Assembly (NCBI RefSeq): GCF_001813675.1
Contig: NZ_KV813678.1
Coordinates: 1 to 64,000, forward strand
Reading direction: 5' to 3'
DNA: 64,000 nt
From: Streptococcus sp. HMSC078D09
GTDB lineage: Bacteria; Bacillota; Bacilli; Lactobacillales; Streptococcaceae
A program made the position numbers and the translations under genes. Positions 9,701 to 18,708 of this stretch are shown piece after piece. Numbering within the stretch: the stretch's first letter is position 1; each line of letters begins with the position of its first letter. The notes below the pieces were generated by a model. That model had not been told where the DNA came from. It made no database searches and was given only the letters and a program-made list of their open reading frames with translations.

Positions 9701-10290
9701 TCTCCGAAAAATTCAATCCGATAAGGTTGGAGTTGTTCGATCTCAAAGATATCTAAAATATCTCCTCGTAGACTAAACTCTCCCTGTTGCAAAACTTGGC
9801 TCACCTTTTGATAGCCAATCTTTTGTAAGGTTTCACTCAGAGTAGTTAAGTCTATTTCTTGACCAACCTTCAATTGAAAAATGCTAGATGCAAAAACTTT
9901 AGGAGAAGGTAATAGTAGTTTTATACCACTCACATTGGTCACAAGGATGCCTTGACGATCCTCTTGACATAAAAAGTTCAAAGCCTCTAATCGTGAAAAT
10001 TGCCTTTCTTGTGAAGCAAAAACAAATTCTGCTAAAGGGTTATCATCTCCCAAAAATGTATGGACTTTCTCTTCTCCAAGTAAAGCAATAAAATCACTAG
10101 CCAATCGTTCTGCTTCGTTATAACTGGAAGTAATGAGGACTGCTTTTTCAATAGAATCAAAGGCTGAAGCCATTACAATAGCCTTTGTGGTCGCAGATAA
10201 TCCTAAAATCAATTCCCTATTATTTTTTTGCAAACCTTGTTGCCAGGATAGAAGGTTGGAGTTTTGACTCACTAAATCAATTACATTCAT
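6796..10290 (-). CDS. mfd: Transcription-repair coupling factor Mfd
   Basis: A 1164-residue DNA translocase that removes RNA polymerase stalled at lesions and recruits UvrA. The N-terminal UvrB-like domains, the RNA-polymerase interaction domain (KGDYVVHQVHGIGQYLGIET), the RecG-like helicase core with Walker A GDVGFGKTEVA, the DEEQ box (VIDEEQRFGVKHKE), TATPIPRTLHM and the QLRGRVGRS motif VI are all present, followed by the C-terminal TRCF domain. Length is normal. It begins 4 bases after pth, a conserved pth-mfd pair. Confidence 0.98.
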   Translation of the reverse strand: MNVIDLVSQNSNLLSWQQGLQKNNRELILGLSATTKAIVMASAFDSIEKAVLITSSYNEAERLASDFIALLGEEKVHTFLGDDNPLAEFVFASQERQFSRLEALNFLCQEDRQGILVTNVSGIKLLLPSPKVFASSIFQLKVGQEIDLTTLSETLQKIGYQKVSQVLQQGEFSLRGDILDIFEIEQLQPYRIEFFGDEIDGIRIFDPESQRSVENVEEVQLKAVSDLLLQEEDFIRGQQQIEQLQEQSANEEFKSYLAEILGDISQRKLHPDLRKFISFFYKKQYTLFDYLPKHTPVFLDDYQKIADQIARFELDTANLLTEDLHKNRASSRQVYFADTSTTLRKYTPATYFSNFQKGLGNLKFDHLYQFNQYPMQEFFGQFDLLKEEIERYRKSNYTVIVQATSHHNLQQLHKNLEEYGIRLDYIDGDAIIPQASQLIVGGLAHGFQFVDEKIVYITESEIYQKKIKRKIRRQNISNAERLKNYNELEKGDYVVHQVHGIGQYLGIETIEISGVHRDYVSIQYQNGDRISIPVDQIQMLSKYVASDGKTPKINKLNDGRFQKTKQKVQTQVEDIADDLIKLYAERSQLEGFAYSQDDENQEAFEQDFPYIETDDQLRSIEEIKKDMESNRPMDRLLVGDVGFGKTEVAMRAAFKAVNDHKQVAVLVPTTVLAQQHYANFKERFESFAVEVAVLSRFQSKAEQKETLEKLKKGRVDIIIGTHRLLSKDVVFSDLGLIVIDEEQRFGVKHKETLKELKKKVDVLTLTATPIPRTLHMSMLGIRDLSVIETPPTNRYPVQTFVLETNPTIIRDAVLREMDRGGQAYYLYNKVDTIEQKVSELKELIPEASIGFVHGQMSEVRLENTLLDFINGEYDVLVTTTIIETGVDIPNANTLFIENADHMGLSTLYQLRGRVGRSNRIAYAYLMYRPDKSLTEVSEKRLEAIKGFTELGSGFKIAMRDLSIRGAGNILGASQSGFIDSVGFEMYSQLLEEAIAKKQGQEHRRQKSNAELNLQIDAYLPNEYISDQRQKIEIYKQIREMNSATDYEYLQDELIDRFGEYPDVVAYLLEIGLVKAYLDQVFVRLVERKQQKVTVKFEPIAKQLFLTQDYFKALSMTQLKAQIAEEKGLIEVIFDIRNKKDFEILEALKQFGQTLLEIKQEKEEN

Positions 10291-10294
10291 CTAC

Positions 10295-10864
10295 TTACCC
10301 GTTGTATTTCTGCATGCTTCTTTCAAAATTTTCTTCTACCAAGTAATCGTTAACCGCTTCTTCTACTCGATCAATTGTTTGTAGAATAGTGATGTAATCG
10401 TCTTTATCAAATTTTCCTAATACATGATGAACAACTGACATGCCCTGCTTAGGTCTTCCAATTCCAATCTTAATTCGATAAAAAGTCTGAGTTCCAATAT
10501 GATTGATAATCGATTTGATTCCGTTATGACCTCCAGCTGATCCTTTCGCTCGAAGACGAATCTTGCCAACTTCCATATCTAAATCATCGTAAATAACCAA
10601 AAGATCTTCAATATCCAGACCATAATAAGTCAGAAGGGCATGGACTGCTTTTCCACTCTCATTCATGAAAGTGGTCGGCTTTACAAAATAGACCTTTTCG
10701 CCATTCAAAAATGTTGAGGCGATATCAGCTTGAAAAATCTTATCATGGGAGAAAGTAAGATTTAAAGACTTTGCCATTTGATCAACTAACATAAAGCCTA
10801 CATTGTGTTTGGTTTCAAAATACTTATCACCTGGATTTCCCAATCCAACAATTAATTTCGTCAT
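10295..10864 (-). CDS. pth: Peptidyl-tRNA hydrolase
   Basis: 189-residue enzyme that cleaves peptidyl-tRNA released from ribosomes and recycles tRNA; essential. The family signature is clear: [20 protein letters not shown] at the N terminus holding the catalytic His, the [12 protein letters not shown] motif, and [20 protein letters not shown] plus GGHNGIKSI. Length is typical. It lies between ychF and mfd on the same strand. Confidence 0.97.
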   Translation of the reverse strand: MTKLIVGLGNPGDKYFETKHNVGFMLVDQMAKSLNLTFSHDKIFQADIASTFLNGEKVYFVKPTTFMNESGKAVHALLTYYGLDIEDLLVIYDDLDMEVGKIRLRAKGSAGGHNGIKSIINHIGTQTFYRIKIGIGRPKQGMSVVHHVLGKFDKDDYITILQTIDRVEEAVNDYLVEENFERSMQKYNG

Positions 10865-10932
10865 CTCTTTCCTTTCAAAACACTAAAAGGGTTGGAAATA
10901 TTTTTTCCAACCTTTACATCTTTTTAACTCTC

Positions 10933-12048
10933 TTATACATTAAAACGGAATTCCATGATGTCCCCATCTTGGACAACATATTCTTTTCCTTCTTCGCGCA
11001 AGCGTCCTGCTTCTTTTACAGCCTTTTCAGAACCGTATTTGACCAAATCATCATAGGACATAGTCACGGCACGAATAAATCCTTTTTCAAAATCGGAGTG
11101 GATGATTCCAGCTGCTTGAGGAGCTTTCATGCCACGTTTGAAGGTCCAAGCACGCACTTCTTTTTCACCAGCTGTGAAATAAGTGCCAAGTCCCAACAAG
11201 TGATAAGCTGCACGCGTAAGTTTATCAACTCCAGACTCTGCTAGGCCAATCGCCTCTAAAAATTCTTGTTTATCTGCATCATCTAGCTCAGAAATTTCTT
11301 CCTCAGCACGCGCAGAAATCACCACGACTTCCGCGTTCTCTGTTGCCGCAAAGTCACGAATTTGCTTCACATACTCGATAGAATCTGGATCTGCAACAAC
11401 ATCTTCATCCACATTGGCTACATAAAGAACTGGTTTGGTAGTCAAAAGGAAAAGTCCTTTCACCACTTTTTGTTCTTCCTCAGTGAATTCAATGGTCCGA
11501 GCCGATTTACCATCTTCAAGAACTGGTTTTATTTTTTGTAGAACATTAAATTCCGCAACAGAATCCTTATCTTTTTGTGTACGAGCGATTTTTTCTACAC
11601 GCGCATAGCGTTTATTGACAGACTCTAAGTCGGCTAAAATTAATTCTAAATTGATGGTATCAATATCTGCCAGTGGATCAACAAAGGCATCTTCACGACC
11701 TTGCTCCCGCATGACATTTTCATCATCAAAAGCACGTACCACATGAACAATGGCATCTACTTCACGGATGTTGGCCAAGAATTTATTACCAAGTCCTTCC
11801 CCTTTAGAAGCTCCTTTCACAATCCCAGCAATATCTGTAAATTCAAAAGTAGTCGGAACTGTCTTCTTAGGAGTAATCATTTCCGTCAATTTTTGGAGGC
11901 GTTCATCTGGAACTTCTACCATCCCGACGTTTGGATCAATGGTCGCAAAGGGATAGTTTGCGGCCTCTGCTCCTGCTTTTGTAATTGCGTTAAATAGGGT
12001 TGATTTACCAACGTTTGGTAAGCCAACGATACCTGCTGTTAATGCCAT
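10933..12048 (-). CDS. ychF: Redox-regulated ATPase YchF
   Basis: Obg-family P-loop protein of 371 residues that prefers ATP and is involved in translation and oxidative-stress adaptation. The G1 motif GLPNVGKST lies at about residues 8-16; the NxxE change from NKxD, seen as VANVDEDV, marks ATP specificity; the C-terminal TGS domain ends with [18 protein letters not shown] at 12048 is preferred because it gives the family's [13 protein letters not shown] terminus; the open frame continues to a TTG at 12075. A TATAAT -10 lies about 45 bases upstream. Confidence 0.96.
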   Translation of the reverse strand: MALTAGIVGLPNVGKSTLFNAITKAGAEAANYPFATIDPNVGMVEVPDERLQKLTEMITPKKTVPTTFEFTDIAGIVKGASKGEGLGNKFLANIREVDAIVHVVRAFDDENVMREQGREDAFVDPLADIDTINLELILADLESVNKRYARVEKIARTQKDKDSVAEFNVLQKIKPVLEDGKSARTIEFTEEEQKVVKGLFLLTTKPVLYVANVDEDVVADPDSIEYVKQIRDFAATENAEVVVISARAEEEISELDDADKQEFLEAIGLAESGVDKLTRAAYHLLGLGTYFTAGEKEVRAWTFKRGMKAPQAAGIIHSDFEKGFIRAVTMSYDDLVKYGSEKAVKEAGRLREEGKEYVVQDGDIMEFRFNV

Positions 12049-12225
12049 TTTTCTTTTTCTCCGTTCAAATTTCAATCTCTTTTATTATAACATAATTCAA
12101 AAGACAAGTGATGAAAAATGAAATATTTCATCACCTTTGAAACTAGATTTTTTCATCAAACTGTAACGTTCTAAAAAGATAAAAATGGTATACTATATTT
12201 AACAATGAACAAAGGAGTTTTTCAG

Positions 12226-12723
12226 ATGAAAAAACAAACATGGAAATCTATTTTTCTTTCTTTAATCGCTATCTTTACTCTCTTTCTTCTTGGAGCTTGT
12301 GGACAACAATCTGTTCAAAAATCCTATCTTCAGGCAATCAACCAAGAAAAGAAAACAGATGTTCGTATTACACTAGAACATAAAGGTGATAAAGCGATCA
12401 GTAACCAAACCACCACTACTATTTATTACAAAGAGGCGGGAGTTACGAAAGATCAATTAAAGGAAATGATCGATAAATATGATGAAGAATACAAAGATGT
12501 CAAAGGATTCACACATTCTGCTGAATATAAAGATGATTATATGGTTGAAAAAACAACACTAAATTATGAAAAGGCAGACTTAGATCAGCTAATTGAAAAG
12601 AAATTAGTAACGACACAAAAAGATAAAAAAGTCGACTATATCAGCTTCAAATCAACTTTTGATATGATGAAACAGGGTGGTTTCAAAGAAGTTAAAAATG
12701 GAAAATTTGAAGAATTAAAATAA
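12226..12723 (+). CDS. DUF1307/YehR-type lipoprotein
   Basis: 165 residues starting MKKQTWKSIFLSLIAIF with a signal peptide and a lipobox (FLLGAC), so the mature protein is anchored to the outer face of the membrane. The body (ITLEHKGDKAISNQTTTT... YKDVKGFTHSAEYKDDYMVEKTTLNYEKADL) resembles the DUF1307/YehR lipoprotein family, whose function is unknown. The ATG at 12226 has AAAGGAG 8 bases upstream; the earlier ATG at 12205 lies before that site. An extended -10 (TGG then TATACT, 12189-12194) precedes it. It is divergent from ychF. Confidence 0.82.
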   Translation: MKKQTWKSIFLSLIAIFTLFLLGACGQQSVQKSYLQAINQEKKTDVRITLEHKGDKAISNQTTTTIYYKEAGVTKDQLKEMIDKYDEEYKDVKGFTHSAEYKDDYMVEKTTLNYEKADLDQLIEKKLVTTQKDKKVDYISFKSTFDMMKQGGFKEVKNGKFEELK

Positions 12724-12726
12724 TCG

Positions 12727-12760
12727 AAAAGGTTCGGTCACATAAGTGACTGAACCTTTT
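12727..12760. terminator. Bidirectional terminator
   Basis: Stem AAAAGGTTC-GTCAC / GTGAC-GAACCTTTT with one mismatch and A/T runs on both sides. It lies between the convergent lipoprotein gene and DUF951 gene and can serve both. Confidence 0.85.
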
Positions 12761-12950
12761 ATAGTACTTTCTTCATTTTCTGTTCAAAATCATGGCGACT
12801 CATCATGACCACATGATCACAATTGCTACACTTGATTTTTATGTCTGCACCAAGTCGCGTAATTTCCCAACGATTTGCCTTCTTGCCTGTTTCTTTAATC
12901 ACACAAGCGTGGGGCTTTTTCATTTCTACAAAATCACCTAACGTATACAT
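12759..12950 (-). CDS. DUF951 protein, likely zinc-binding
   Basis: A 63-residue protein of the DUF951 family found next to dnaN in streptococci. It has MYTLGDFVEMKKPHACVI at the N terminus and a KCSNCDH cysteine pair plus the earlier HAC, which could make a small zinc site. The pattern KCSNCDHVVMMSR resembles a small nucleic-acid-binding fold, but no function is established. Start is 12 bases downstream of the dnaN stop codon, so it is co-transcribed with dnaN. Confidence 0.88.
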   Translation of the reverse strand: MYTLGDFVEMKKPHACVIKETGKKANRWEITRLGADIKIKCSNCDHVVMMSRHDFEQKMKKVL

Positions 12951-12962
12951 GATTCACCTTTG

Positions 12963-14099
12963 TTAATTTGTGCGAACTGGCGTAATCAATTGAATGAACC
13001 CTTGTTCATTTCCTTCTGGAACCAATGTAAACGGTCTAACAGAAGAAATAAAACGAATAACAACTTGTTCACTATCAATAGCTTTGAGCGCTTCAATCAA
13101 ATAAGTTGGATTAAAGCTAATAGACAAATCCTCTCCTGAAACGGCGCTCGTATCGATCTCTTCATTTACTCGCCCAACTTCTGGTGAATGAACGTGGGAA
13201 GAAACTACTCCATTTTTGAACTCTAATTTAACCGTTCCGTTTTGAGTCGCATTTGAAAGAAGACGAGCACGCTCCATTGCAAATCGAAGGTTGGCCACAT
13301 TGAAGGTTGCCTCTGTATTGAATTCTGTTGGAATGAGACGGTCTGTATCAGGATAATTTCCTTCTAGCAAACGGGTATAGAAACTAATGTGTTCACTTCT
13401 AAATAGGATTTGATTGTTAGCAAAGAAAACCTCAACTGTTTCAATATCATCAGAAAAAACAGAGGTGAATTCACGAAGAGAGCGACTTGGGATGACAACA
13501 TCAAAGTTGTCTCCATTTTTCTCCAGTGTAATCACTTTTTGACTCATACGGTGAGAGTCTGTTGCTACTGTTTTTAGCTCTTTATTATTCGATAGAACAA
13601 AGTGAACACCTGTCAAAATTGGCCGACTTTCTTGTACACTTGCTGCAAATGCTGTTTCATTAATTAATTGTTTTAATAATTTTGTTTCCAAAACTAATGG
13701 ATTACTTGCAGCAATTTCTTGAATACGTGGATATTGATCTGCATCTTTTCCTTTAAGTGTAATTTCTGATTTTCCACTTGTTAAAAGAACCTGTTTTTGT
13801 TCAATCTCTTTAAAATCTAAAGTAACATCTGGTAAACTTGAAACCACATTAATAAAGAAAGTTGCTTCTAATAAAATAGAACCTGGAGAGGTCACCAATA
13901 AACCAGCATTTTCATCTTTGATAGAAATAAAGTTTTCAATTGAAATTTGGCCATTCGATCCAGATAAGGCAACTCCTTCTGGAGTGACATCAATTTTAAT
14001 CGTGGAAAGGATTGGGATAGCATTTTTTGAACTGATCGCTCTTTTGGTAGTATTTAGTGCTTGTAAAAATAAAGTTTTGTTAATAGAAAAATTTATCAT
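12963..14099 (-). CDS. dnaN: DNA polymerase III beta subunit (sliding clamp)
   Basis: 378-residue beta clamp that tethers polymerase III and other repair enzymes to DNA. Three clamp domains span the length; MINFSINKTLFLQALNTTKR at the start and the conserved C-terminal QLITPVRTN are visible. The ATG at 14099 is preferred over 14105 because AAGGA lies 6 bases upstream of it but directly abuts the earlier ATG. It follows dnaA with a 159-base intergenic region containing DnaA boxes. Confidence 0.98.
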   Translation of the reverse strand: MINFSINKTLFLQALNTTKRAISSKNAIPILSTIKIDVTPEGVALSGSNGQISIENFISIKDENAGLLVTSPGSILLEATFFINVVSSLPDVTLDFKEIEQKQVLLTSGKSEITLKGKDADQYPRIQEIAASNPLVLETKLLKQLINETAFAASVQESRPILTGVHFVLSNNKELKTVATDSHRMSQKVITLEKNGDNFDVVIPSRSLREFTSVFSDDIETVEVFFANNQILFRSEHISFYTRLLEGNYPDTDRLIPTEFNTEATFNVANLRFAMERARLLSNATQNGTVKLEFKNGVVSSHVHSPEVGRVNEEIDTSAVSGEDLSISFNPTYLIEALKAIDSEQVVIRFISSVRPFTLVPEGNEQGFIQLITPVRTN

Positions 14100-14105
14100 G
14101 GTCAT

Positions 14106-14258
14106 TCCTTTTATTTATTTTATGATTAGTAAATTAATAGTAATAGTAGATTGTGTGGAAGTTGTGGAAAACTCTCAGAATCCTGTCTATGACTTGAAAA
14201 GTTACTTGTTTAAAAATTGTGCATAACCCCTAGAAGTTTAGAGGAAGTTATCCACAGA
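14106..14258. other. oriC: oriC region, dnaA-dnaN interval
   Basis: A perfect DnaA box TTATCCACA lies at 14248-14256, a TGTGCATAA box (reverse) at 14218-14226, and weaker TGTGGAA-type boxes at about 14154-14170. Next to these is the TAGTAATAGTAGAT run (about 14138-14151), similar to the DnaA-trio element that follows a DnaA box in bacterial unwinding regions. The block is AT-rich. Together with 15618-15884 it makes a bipartite origin flanking dnaA, as in B. subtilis. The exact unwinding site is inferred. Confidence 0.75.
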
Positions 14259-15617
14259 TTAATTTAACTTTTTCTTGATACTTTGAATTTCGAGTCGTAG
14301 ATTATCATCTGTGTCGACCATACTTTTAATTTTTTCATAGGCATGAATGACAGTCGTATGGTCTTTCCCACCGAATTCTTTTCCGATTCGAGGAAGTGAG
14401 TTGTCCGTCATCTCTCTTGAAAGATACATGGCCACTTGTCGTGCTAGGACAATATTCTGAACTCTTCGCGAACCTTTGATTTCTTTTACACTGACTCCAT
14501 AAAAGGCTCCAACTGCTTCCTGAATTTTTTCAATGGGGATGACAAGCGTCTTGCTATTATCGTTTTTACGAGCTCGAATAGCTTCAGCTGCAACATCGAT
14601 CGTAATTTCTTTTAGTTTTTTCACCTTCGCCATTAAAGAAATATCATTTAAGGCACCTTCTAAGTCTCGGACATTTGAATCAAACTGACCAGCTAGATAT
14701 TCTAGTGTGTCATTAGGAAAAATATAATCTAGATCTTCAATTTTATTTCGTAAGATGGCAATCCGAGTTTCAAAATCAGGTGGTGTTATATTTTGCGTTA
14801 GTCCCCATTTGAAACGAGTAACCAGCCGCTCTTCAAGACTATCTAAATGATCCGGACTTCGATCGCTTGTTAGAACAATCTGTTTGTTGTCGCTATGGAG
14901 AGCATTAAAGGTATTAAAGAATTCCTCTTGAGTCGTGACTTTTTTCCCGCCAAGTGACTGGATATCATCGATTAGTAAAAGATCAAGACTTCGATAGGTA
15001 TTCTTGAACGTCTTCATTTCTCCTAATCGAAGGTGTTCTAAAAATTCATTAATAAAGGTTTCTGCTGGGACATACTTAACCCGTGCATTTGGAATATTTT
15101 CTAGGATTTGATTTCCAATTGCGTTCAATAGGTGAGTCTTTCCAAGCCCTGGTCCACCATAGATAAAGAGAGGGTTGTATGTTGTTGCAAGATTTTCAGA
15201 AACTGCAAGCGCTGCTGCTTTCGCCCAAATATTTCCATCCCCTTGCACAAAATTATCAAAGGTGTACTTTGATTTCAGGCCTGTATCAATTTTAGGCAAC
15301 GGTTCGGTTGTTAAGCTACCTGAAGATAATCTCCTGTTCTCACTGCTATGACTACTAGGAATTTCTTCGGTATCTTCAAAAACGAAATGGAACTTCAAAT
15401 CTGTATTGTAGACTTCAAAGCTGGCTGTGATCAAAGCATTTTTTAGATTTGTTTCCCAAAATAATTCTTTATAATTCCCATCAAGATAAATGGTAGCCGT
15501 CTCTCCATCGATTTTTACTAATTTTGAATCGGCGACAAAAAAATCATAGGCACTATCTTTTAGTTGTAATTGGGCTAATTCTAAAAAACGAGACCAAAAT
15601 TGCTCTTCTTGTGACAC
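14259..15617 (-). CDS. dnaA: Chromosomal replication initiator DnaA
   Basis: 452-residue AAA+ initiator that binds DnaA boxes and opens oriC. Domain I is at residues 1-80, a short variable linker at about 85-113 (serine-rich), then the AAA+ core beginning [13 protein letters not shown] with Walker A GGPGLGKT (154-161) and Walker [11 protein letters not shown], and the DNA-binding domain IV with [10 protein letters not shown]. The start is GTG; AGGAGG lies 11 bases upstream, a rather wide spacing. Surrounded by DnaA boxes on both sides, implying autoregulation. Confidence 0.98.
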   Translation of the reverse strand: MSQEEQFWSRFLELAQLQLKDSAYDFFVADSKLVKIDGETATIYLDGNYKELFWETNLKNALITASFEVYNTDLKFHFVFEDTEEIPSSHSSENRRLSSGSLTTEPLPKIDTGLKSKYTFDNFVQGDGNIWAKAAALAVSENLATTYNPLFIYGGPGLGKTHLLNAIGNQILENIPNARVKYVPAETFINEFLEHLRLGEMKTFKNTYRSLDLLLIDDIQSLGGKKVTTQEEFFNTFNALHSDNKQIVLTSDRSPDHLDSLEERLVTRFKWGLTQNITPPDFETRIAILRNKIEDLDYIFPNDTLEYLAGQFDSNVRDLEGALNDISLMAKVKKLKEITIDVAAEAIRARKNDNSKTLVIPIEKIQEAVGAFYGVSVKEIKGSRRVQNIVLARQVAMYLSREMTDNSLPRIGKEFGGKDHTTVIHAYEKIKSMVDTDDNLRLEIQSIKKKLN

Positions 15618-15884
15618 TATCAGACTTCCCTCCTTTTCTTGAATTGTATCAAATCATACGTACTCCTATTCTACCACAAACAAAAATAGTTTTCCACAGG
15701 CTAAATTTCATGAAATTAAATTATAGTTTTAAACTTTTCCACAAGTTGTGGATTTAAATTCACATTGTTTTTAAAAGTTATCCACAAAGTGGGGATAACT
15801 AGTGAATATCCTTATTTTTCTGCTATTTACAAAAGATTTTTATGGTGGAAAAGCTTGTCAATACAAAAAATAAAAATAACAGCC
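15618..15884. other. oriC: oriC region upstream of dnaA
   Basis: A 267-base gene-free stretch between dnaA and parB. It holds a perfect DnaA box TTATCCACA (15778-15786), near-perfect TTTTCCACA boxes at 15690-15698 and 15735-15743, and reverse boxes TGTGGATTT (15747-15755) and TGGGGATAA (15790-15798). The density of boxes and AT-richness mark it as part of the replication origin and as the dnaA promoter/autoregulatory region. Confidence 0.85.
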
Positions 15885-16646
15885 TTATTTAAGGCTGTTG
15901 ATAATTCGTTGGTATTCATCAAGACTGGAAAAAGAAATTTGGATAGTTCCTTTATTTTGAGAAGAGGAGTGTATCGTCACATCTGTTCCTAATATTTTTT
16001 TCAATCGCTGTTCCTCTTCCAGTAGGAAGCTCTCTTTTGCTTTTTGTTTTTTCTGTTTTCTTTTTGAACTGATCTTATTTTCTAATGTTCGAACATTTAA
16101 ATGATCCTGTTTGATTCGCTCTAACCAAAATCGCTGCTCTTCTTCATCAAGAGGAACAAGAACACGCGCGTGAGCCGAAGAAATATCATTTTGAATGACT
16201 GCTTCTTGAACAGAGGGAGCTAGTTGTAACAAGCGAAGCATATTGCTGATGTAGGGTCTAGATTTCCCCATAAATTGAGCGATTTGGTCGTGCTTATAGC
16301 CATGATCAACGAGCTTCTGGTAGGAGATAGCTTCTTCAATTGGATTGAGATCTTCTCGTTGAAGATTTTCAATAATGGCTTGTCGCATCATTTCTTGATC
16401 CGTTAACTCTTTAATAATCGCAGGAACAAGATCTAATCCAGCAATTTTTGAAGCTCTAAAACGTCTTTCACCTGCAAGCAATTCAAAACCAATTATTGGA
16501 GATTTTCTGACAATAATGGGTTGAATTAAGCCATTTTCTTTGATTGACTGAGCCAGTTCTTCTAATTTTTCTTGATCAAATACTTTTCTTGGTTGGAAAG
16601 GATTGGTTCGAATGTCCTTTACCGCTATTTTTTCTAATTTTTCCAT
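15885..16646 (-). CDS. parB: Chromosome partitioning protein ParB
   Basis: 253-residue CTP-dependent DNA clamp that loads at parS and recruits SMC for chromosome segregation; streptococci generally lack ParA. The CTP/arginine motif is seen in LLAGERRFRASKIAG, the helix-turn-helix in YKHDQIAQFMGKSRPYISNMLR, and the C-terminal dimer region ends RIINSLK. ATG at 16646 gives the family start MEKLEKIAVKDIRTNPFQPR; its ribosome site is poor. It lies downstream of htrA and is probably co-transcribed with it. Confidence 0.95.
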   Translation of the reverse strand: MEKLEKIAVKDIRTNPFQPRKVFDQEKLEELAQSIKENGLIQPIIVRKSPIIGFELLAGERRFRASKIAGLDLVPAIIKELTDQEMMRQAIIENLQREDLNPIEEAISYQKLVDHGYKHDQIAQFMGKSRPYISNMLRLLQLAPSVQEAVIQNDISSAHARVLVPLDEEEQRFWLERIKQDHLNVRTLENKISSKRKQKKQKAKESFLLEEEQRLKKILGTDVTIHSSSQNKGTIQISFSSLDEYQRIINSLK

Positions 16647-16660
16647 CTTATGAATAGAAT

Positions 16661-16692
16661 AACACACCTTTACAAATTCGTAAAGGTGTGTT
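16661..16692. other. Hairpin between htrA and parB
   Basis: Perfect inverted repeat AACACACCTTTAC / GTAAAGGTGTGTT with a 6-base loop, lying between the htrA stop and the parB start. There is no long T run on the minus strand, so it could be an mRNA processing or attenuation structure rather than a full terminator. Role inferred. Confidence 0.6.
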
Positions 16693-16717
16693 TACAAGTA
16701 TGTCAAGAAAGTGAAAG

Positions 16718-17899
16718 TTAATCGCTCAGATCCTCAGTTGATTTTGTCAACTTGATAGAAGTTGTTTGTTGTTTTCCATCACGATAGAATGTGACCTTGA
16801 TCGTATCATTGATTTGGTGAGAATAGAGGGCGGATTGTAAATCTGCCGTTGACTCGATATCTGTATCATCGATCTTTGTGATGACATCATAACGTTGCAA
16901 TTTATCTGAAGCAGGCATATTTTCAAGTGTTGAACGAACCAGTACTCCTCCAGAGATTTTTTCAGGAAGTTTTAATTGGCTTAAATCAGAAGTTGAAAGG
17001 TTGGATAAATCCATCATTTGGATTCCAAGAGCTGGTCGAACTACTTTTCCTTTTTCTTCTAGTTGCTTGATAATATTGACAACATCATTTGCAGGAATAG
17101 CAAATCCCATTCCTTCTACTGAAGTTTGTCCGTTATTTGAAATTTTACTTGAGGTAATCCCGATGACTTGTCCTTGAATATTGATTAATGGACCTCCAGA
17201 GTTTCCTGGGTTGATGGCTGCGTCTGTTTGTAGGGCGCGTGTAGAGATATTTTGTCCATTATCGGCTTTCAATTTCACATTGCGGCCTTGGCTAGAAATA
17301 ATCCCTTGGGTAACAGAATTAGCATAATCTGTTCCAAGAGGGCTACCAATTGCAATTGCAGTCTCACCGACCGTTAATTGGTTTGAATCTCCGAATTCAG
17401 CTACTGCCTTTGCTTTATCCGCACTAATGCGAACGACTGCAATATCAGAATAGACATCTGACCCAACTACTTCTCCGGGGACTTTATTCCCATCTGCTAA
17501 AAGAATATCTACTTTTTTAGCACCATTGATTACATGGGTATTGGTAACAAGGTAGGCATATTTTCCTTCTTTTTTATAAATGACCCCAGAACCTTCACTA
17601 GAAATTTGTGAGTCAGAGTTTTCTTCTTTTTCAAATAACCCTTGATTCGAAGAATCAGAATAAGTAATCACAGAAACTACAGCATTTTTCACCTTATCTA
17701 CGGCCTCACTAGTTGAGGTTGTATTTTTATAAGCTGTTTTAACAGTGGTTGAGTGTACTTGCTTACTTTCAGTATTTGAAGTAGAAGAATGAGAGGTTTG
17801 TAAGGTTAAAAAGGTTCCAAGAATCCCACCTAGAAAACCTACAACGAAAATGAGGGTTATATTTCCAAGTTTTTTCAGTAAATTAGATGAAGATTTCAT
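16718..17899 (-). CDS. htrA: Serine protease HtrA/DegP
   Basis: 393-residue membrane-anchored surface protease that degrades misfolded exported proteins and, in pneumococcus, competence peptide. One N-terminal transmembrane helix (about residues 11-32), a low-complexity Ser/Thr linker, the trypsin-like domain with His in VTNTHVI, Asp in YSDIAVV and Ser in NPGNSGGPL, then one C-terminal PDZ domain. A CiaR-type box and -10 TATACT precede it (17931-17963), matching the known CiaRH control of htrA in streptococci. Followed by parB. Confidence 0.97.
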   Translation of the reverse strand: MKSSSNLLKKLGNITLIFVVGFLGGILGTFLTLQTSHSSTSNTESKQVHSTTVKTAYKNTTSTSEAVDKVKNAVVSVITYSDSSNQGLFEKEENSDSQISSEGSGVIYKKEGKYAYLVTNTHVINGAKKVDILLADGNKVPGEVVGSDVYSDIAVVRISADKAKAVAEFGDSNQLTVGETAIAIGSPLGTDYANSVTQGIISSQGRNVKLKADNGQNISTRALQTDAAINPGNSGGPLINIQGQVIGITSSKISNNGQTSVEGMGFAIPANDVVNIIKQLEEKGKVVRPALGIQMMDLSNLSTSDLSQLKLPEKISGGVLVRSTLENMPASDKLQRYDVITKIDDTDIESTADLQSALYSHQINDTIKVTFYRDGKQQTTSIKLTKSTEDLSD

Positions 17900-17930
17900 A
17901 TTTTCCTCCTAAGGATATCAAATTGTCTAA

Positions 17931-17963
17931 AGTATAGAAAAACTTTCTTAATTATATCTTAAA
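17931..17963 (-). promoter_or_regulatory. CiaR box and promoter of htrA
   Basis: Minus strand TTTAAG-ATATA-ATTAAG (17947-17963) matches the CiaR consensus NTTAAG-N5-WTTAAG perfectly, followed after 10 bases by -10 TATACT (17931-17936). In pneumococcus the htrA promoter is a known CiaR target. Confidence 0.88.
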
Positions 17964-17972
17964 TAACTAAAC

Positions 17973-17993
17973 TTATCCACAAATTGTGGATAA
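17973..17993. other. Inverted pair of perfect DnaA boxes
   Basis: TTATCCACA (17973-17981) and TGTGGATAA (17985-17993) face each other with 3 bases between. A further near-match TGTGGATTA lies at 18060-18068, overlapping the likely rlmH -35. They sit between htrA and rlmH, extending the origin-linked box cluster to about 3.8 kb, and could couple these promoters to DnaA. Confidence 0.85.
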
Positions 17994-18103
17994 GTTGTAG
18001 AATTTAGTTGAGAAATGGCTTTAAAAAGGACTTTATAGAATAGATTTCCTTTCTATAGCTGTGGATTATTTGTGGAATTGAAGAATTATGCTACAATAGG
18101 GGA

Positions 18104-18583
18104 ATGAAAATTAAATTGATAACCGTTGGAAAATTAAAAGAAAAATACTTAAAAGATGGGATCGCGGAGTATATTAAAAGGCTTGGTCGATTTGCAAAAG
18201 TAGAACAGGTTGAGTTAGTTGATGAAAAAACTCCAGATCGTGCCAGTCAACTCGAAAATCAACAAATCCTTGAAAAAGAGGGGGAACGAATTCTCTCTAA
18301 GATTTCAGATAAGGAATATGTGATTGTATTAGCCATCGAAGGAAAACAATTTCCTTCAGAGAAATTTAGTCAAACGATTGACCAGATTATGACATCTGGT
18401 TATTCAAACCTTACTTTTGTTATTGGAGGCAGTCTTGGTCTGTCTCCTGAAGTGAAAAAAAGAGGAAATCTATTAATGAGCTTTGGTCAATTAACTCTTC
18501 CTCATCAGTTGATGAAATTAGTGTTGGTGGAACAAATCTATCGTGCTTTCATGATTCAACAGGGGAGTCCTTACCATAAATAA
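18104..18583 (+). CDS. rlmH: 23S rRNA (pseudouridine1915-N3)-methyltransferase RlmH
   Basis: 159-residue SPOUT methyltransferase that modifies pseudouridine 1915 of 23S rRNA. The knotted SAM-binding motif is visible in [13 protein letters not shown] and the C-terminal [28 protein letters not shown] region is diagnostic. Position between htrA and comDE is standard for streptococci. The -10 TACAAT (18092-18097) is only six bases before the ATG, so the transcript from this promoter may be almost leaderless. Confidence 0.96.
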   Translation: MKIKLITVGKLKEKYLKDGIAEYIKRLGRFAKVEQVELVDEKTPDRASQLENQQILEKEGERILSKISDKEYVIVLAIEGKQFPSEKFSQTIDQIMTSGYSNLTFVIGGSLGLSPEVKKRGNLLMSFGQLTLPHQLMKLVLVEQIYRAFMIQQGSPYHK

Positions 18584-18625
18584 CCTTGACGCTCCTTCCT
18601 TTTTCTGCTAAAATGAAGTAAGTTC

Positions 18626-18699
18626 GGTCTCATAGCTCAGCTGGATAGAGCATTCGCCTTCTAAGCGAACGGTCGCAGGTTCGAATCCTGCTGGGATCA
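18626..18699 (+). tRNA. tRNA-Arg (UCU)
   Basis: 74-base cloverleaf: acceptor GGTCTCA pairs with TGGGATC (one G-U pair), D arm AGCTCAGCTGGATAGAGC, anticodon loop CTTCTAA with TCT, T arm CAGGTTCGAATCCTG. In streptococci a tRNA-Arg gene precedes the competence locus. Followed by a terminator. Confidence 0.96.
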
Positions 18700-18708
18700 A
18701 ATGAGAGA

